DNA of 64,000 bases, taken from NCBI RefSeq assembly GCF_004785685.1, contig NZ_SRPF01000003.1:248001-312000 (forward strand). Reading direction: 5' to 3'. Positions 63,845 through 64,000 of this stretch are shown here, piece after piece. The stretch's first letter is position 1, and each line of letters starts with the position of its first letter. The notes under the pieces are model-generated. The model worked only from the letters and a program-made list of their open reading frames with translations. It searched no databases and was not told where the DNA came from. The position numbers were made by a program, and so were the translations under genes. Source of the stretch: Marinobacter confluentis. GTDB taxonomy: Bacteria; Pseudomonadota; Gammaproteobacteria; Pseudomonadales; Oleiphilaceae.

Positions 63845-64000
63845 ATGTTTCAGTCACTGACGCCGGAAGGGCCAGTTTCCCAACTCATCGATATGGGCGG
63901 CCCGGTCATGGCCGTGCTTATGGTCATGGCACTGGCTGGCATCGTCACCTTTGTCTACCTGATGCTGTTCGGCGTTCTGTTCGCCCCCCGGTATACAAGT
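63845..64000 (+). CDS. ExbB/TolQ/MotA-type proton channel protein, partial
   Basis: Only 52 codons are in the window (MFQSLTPEGPVSQLIDMGGP, then VMAVLMVMALAGIVTFVYLM); the rest lies beyond the right edge. GGAG precedes the ATG. The short N-terminus followed by one long hydrophobic helix fits ExbB-like subunits. The Fur box upstream points to a TonB-system exbB rather than tolQ. If so it would power receptors such as BtuB encoded here. Confidence 0.72.
   Translation, partial: MFQSLTPEGPVSQLIDMGGPVMAVLMVMALAGIVTFVYLMLFGVLFAPRYTS

Overview
The window looks like a chromosomal segment of a marine gammaproteobacterium, most probably Marinobacter or a close relative. This is judged from gene content and protein style (OsmC-YcaO fusion, riboswitch-led cobalamin locus, DUF4331/HupE cluster, MATE, Na+-dependent transporter, many c-di-GMP proteins); no database search was possible. 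No rRNA, tRNA or CRISPR array was seen.

Left end (1-5.3 kb): a cluster of integron gene cassettes read on the minus strand, with about five attC sites and no integrase gene in view (CALIN-like). Cassette genes encode a LysE-type exporter (cut by the window edge), a medium-chain dehydrogenase lying backwards relative to its attC, a DUF2199 protein, two paralogous small membrane proteins and a DUF2750 protein. One attC is split by an IS110-superfamily element of the IS1111 type. It has matching subterminal inverted repeats and a 3' non-coding region closed by a long-range stem, a good candidate for a guide RNA.

5.5-8.9 kb: OsmC-YcaO fusion, a glutathione transferase, and a yebG-type SOS gene behind a LexA box.

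8.9-26.6 kb: cobalamin locus. A cobalamin riboswitch precedes a minus-strand run btuB-cobN-like-btuF-btuC-btuD-cbiA-cobO-cobQ-bluB. Upstream lie cobD and cbiB (minus), then divergent cobT and an alpha-ribazole phosphatase gene (plus), then convergent cobU. Together these cover outer-membrane and periplasmic B12 uptake, late corrin-ring steps, aminopropanol arm, lower-ligand synthesis and nucleotide-loop assembly. cobS and the early ring-building genes are not in the window. The CobN-like protein has an apparent signal peptide.

26.7-48 kb: cNMP/CBS/DUF294 protein with a DEDDh exonuclease, periplasmic MsrAB, an OmpR-type two-component pair, glutaryl-CoA dehydrogenase, a chemoreceptor, an NSS transporter, a MATE pump, a GGDEF protein, a degenerate HD-GYP protein, S-formylglutathione hydrolase, a CBS protein, an alpha/beta hydrolase, a 1-Cys peroxiredoxin, and the metNIQ methionine importer. 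Two structured palindromic elements with a shared core lie inside operons, at 13.1 kb and 46.1 kb.

48-64 kb: HDOD-GAF protein, ECF sigma/anti-sigma pair divergent from a DUF4331-lipoprotein-TPR-HupE operon with a strong internal terminator, an unknown protein, an amidase and a lytic transglycosylase whose start codons overlap head to head, an FdhF/YdeP molybdoenzyme with a TauE-type permease, a large membrane diguanylate cyclase, and the start of a Fur-boxed exbB/tolQ-type gene cut by the window end.
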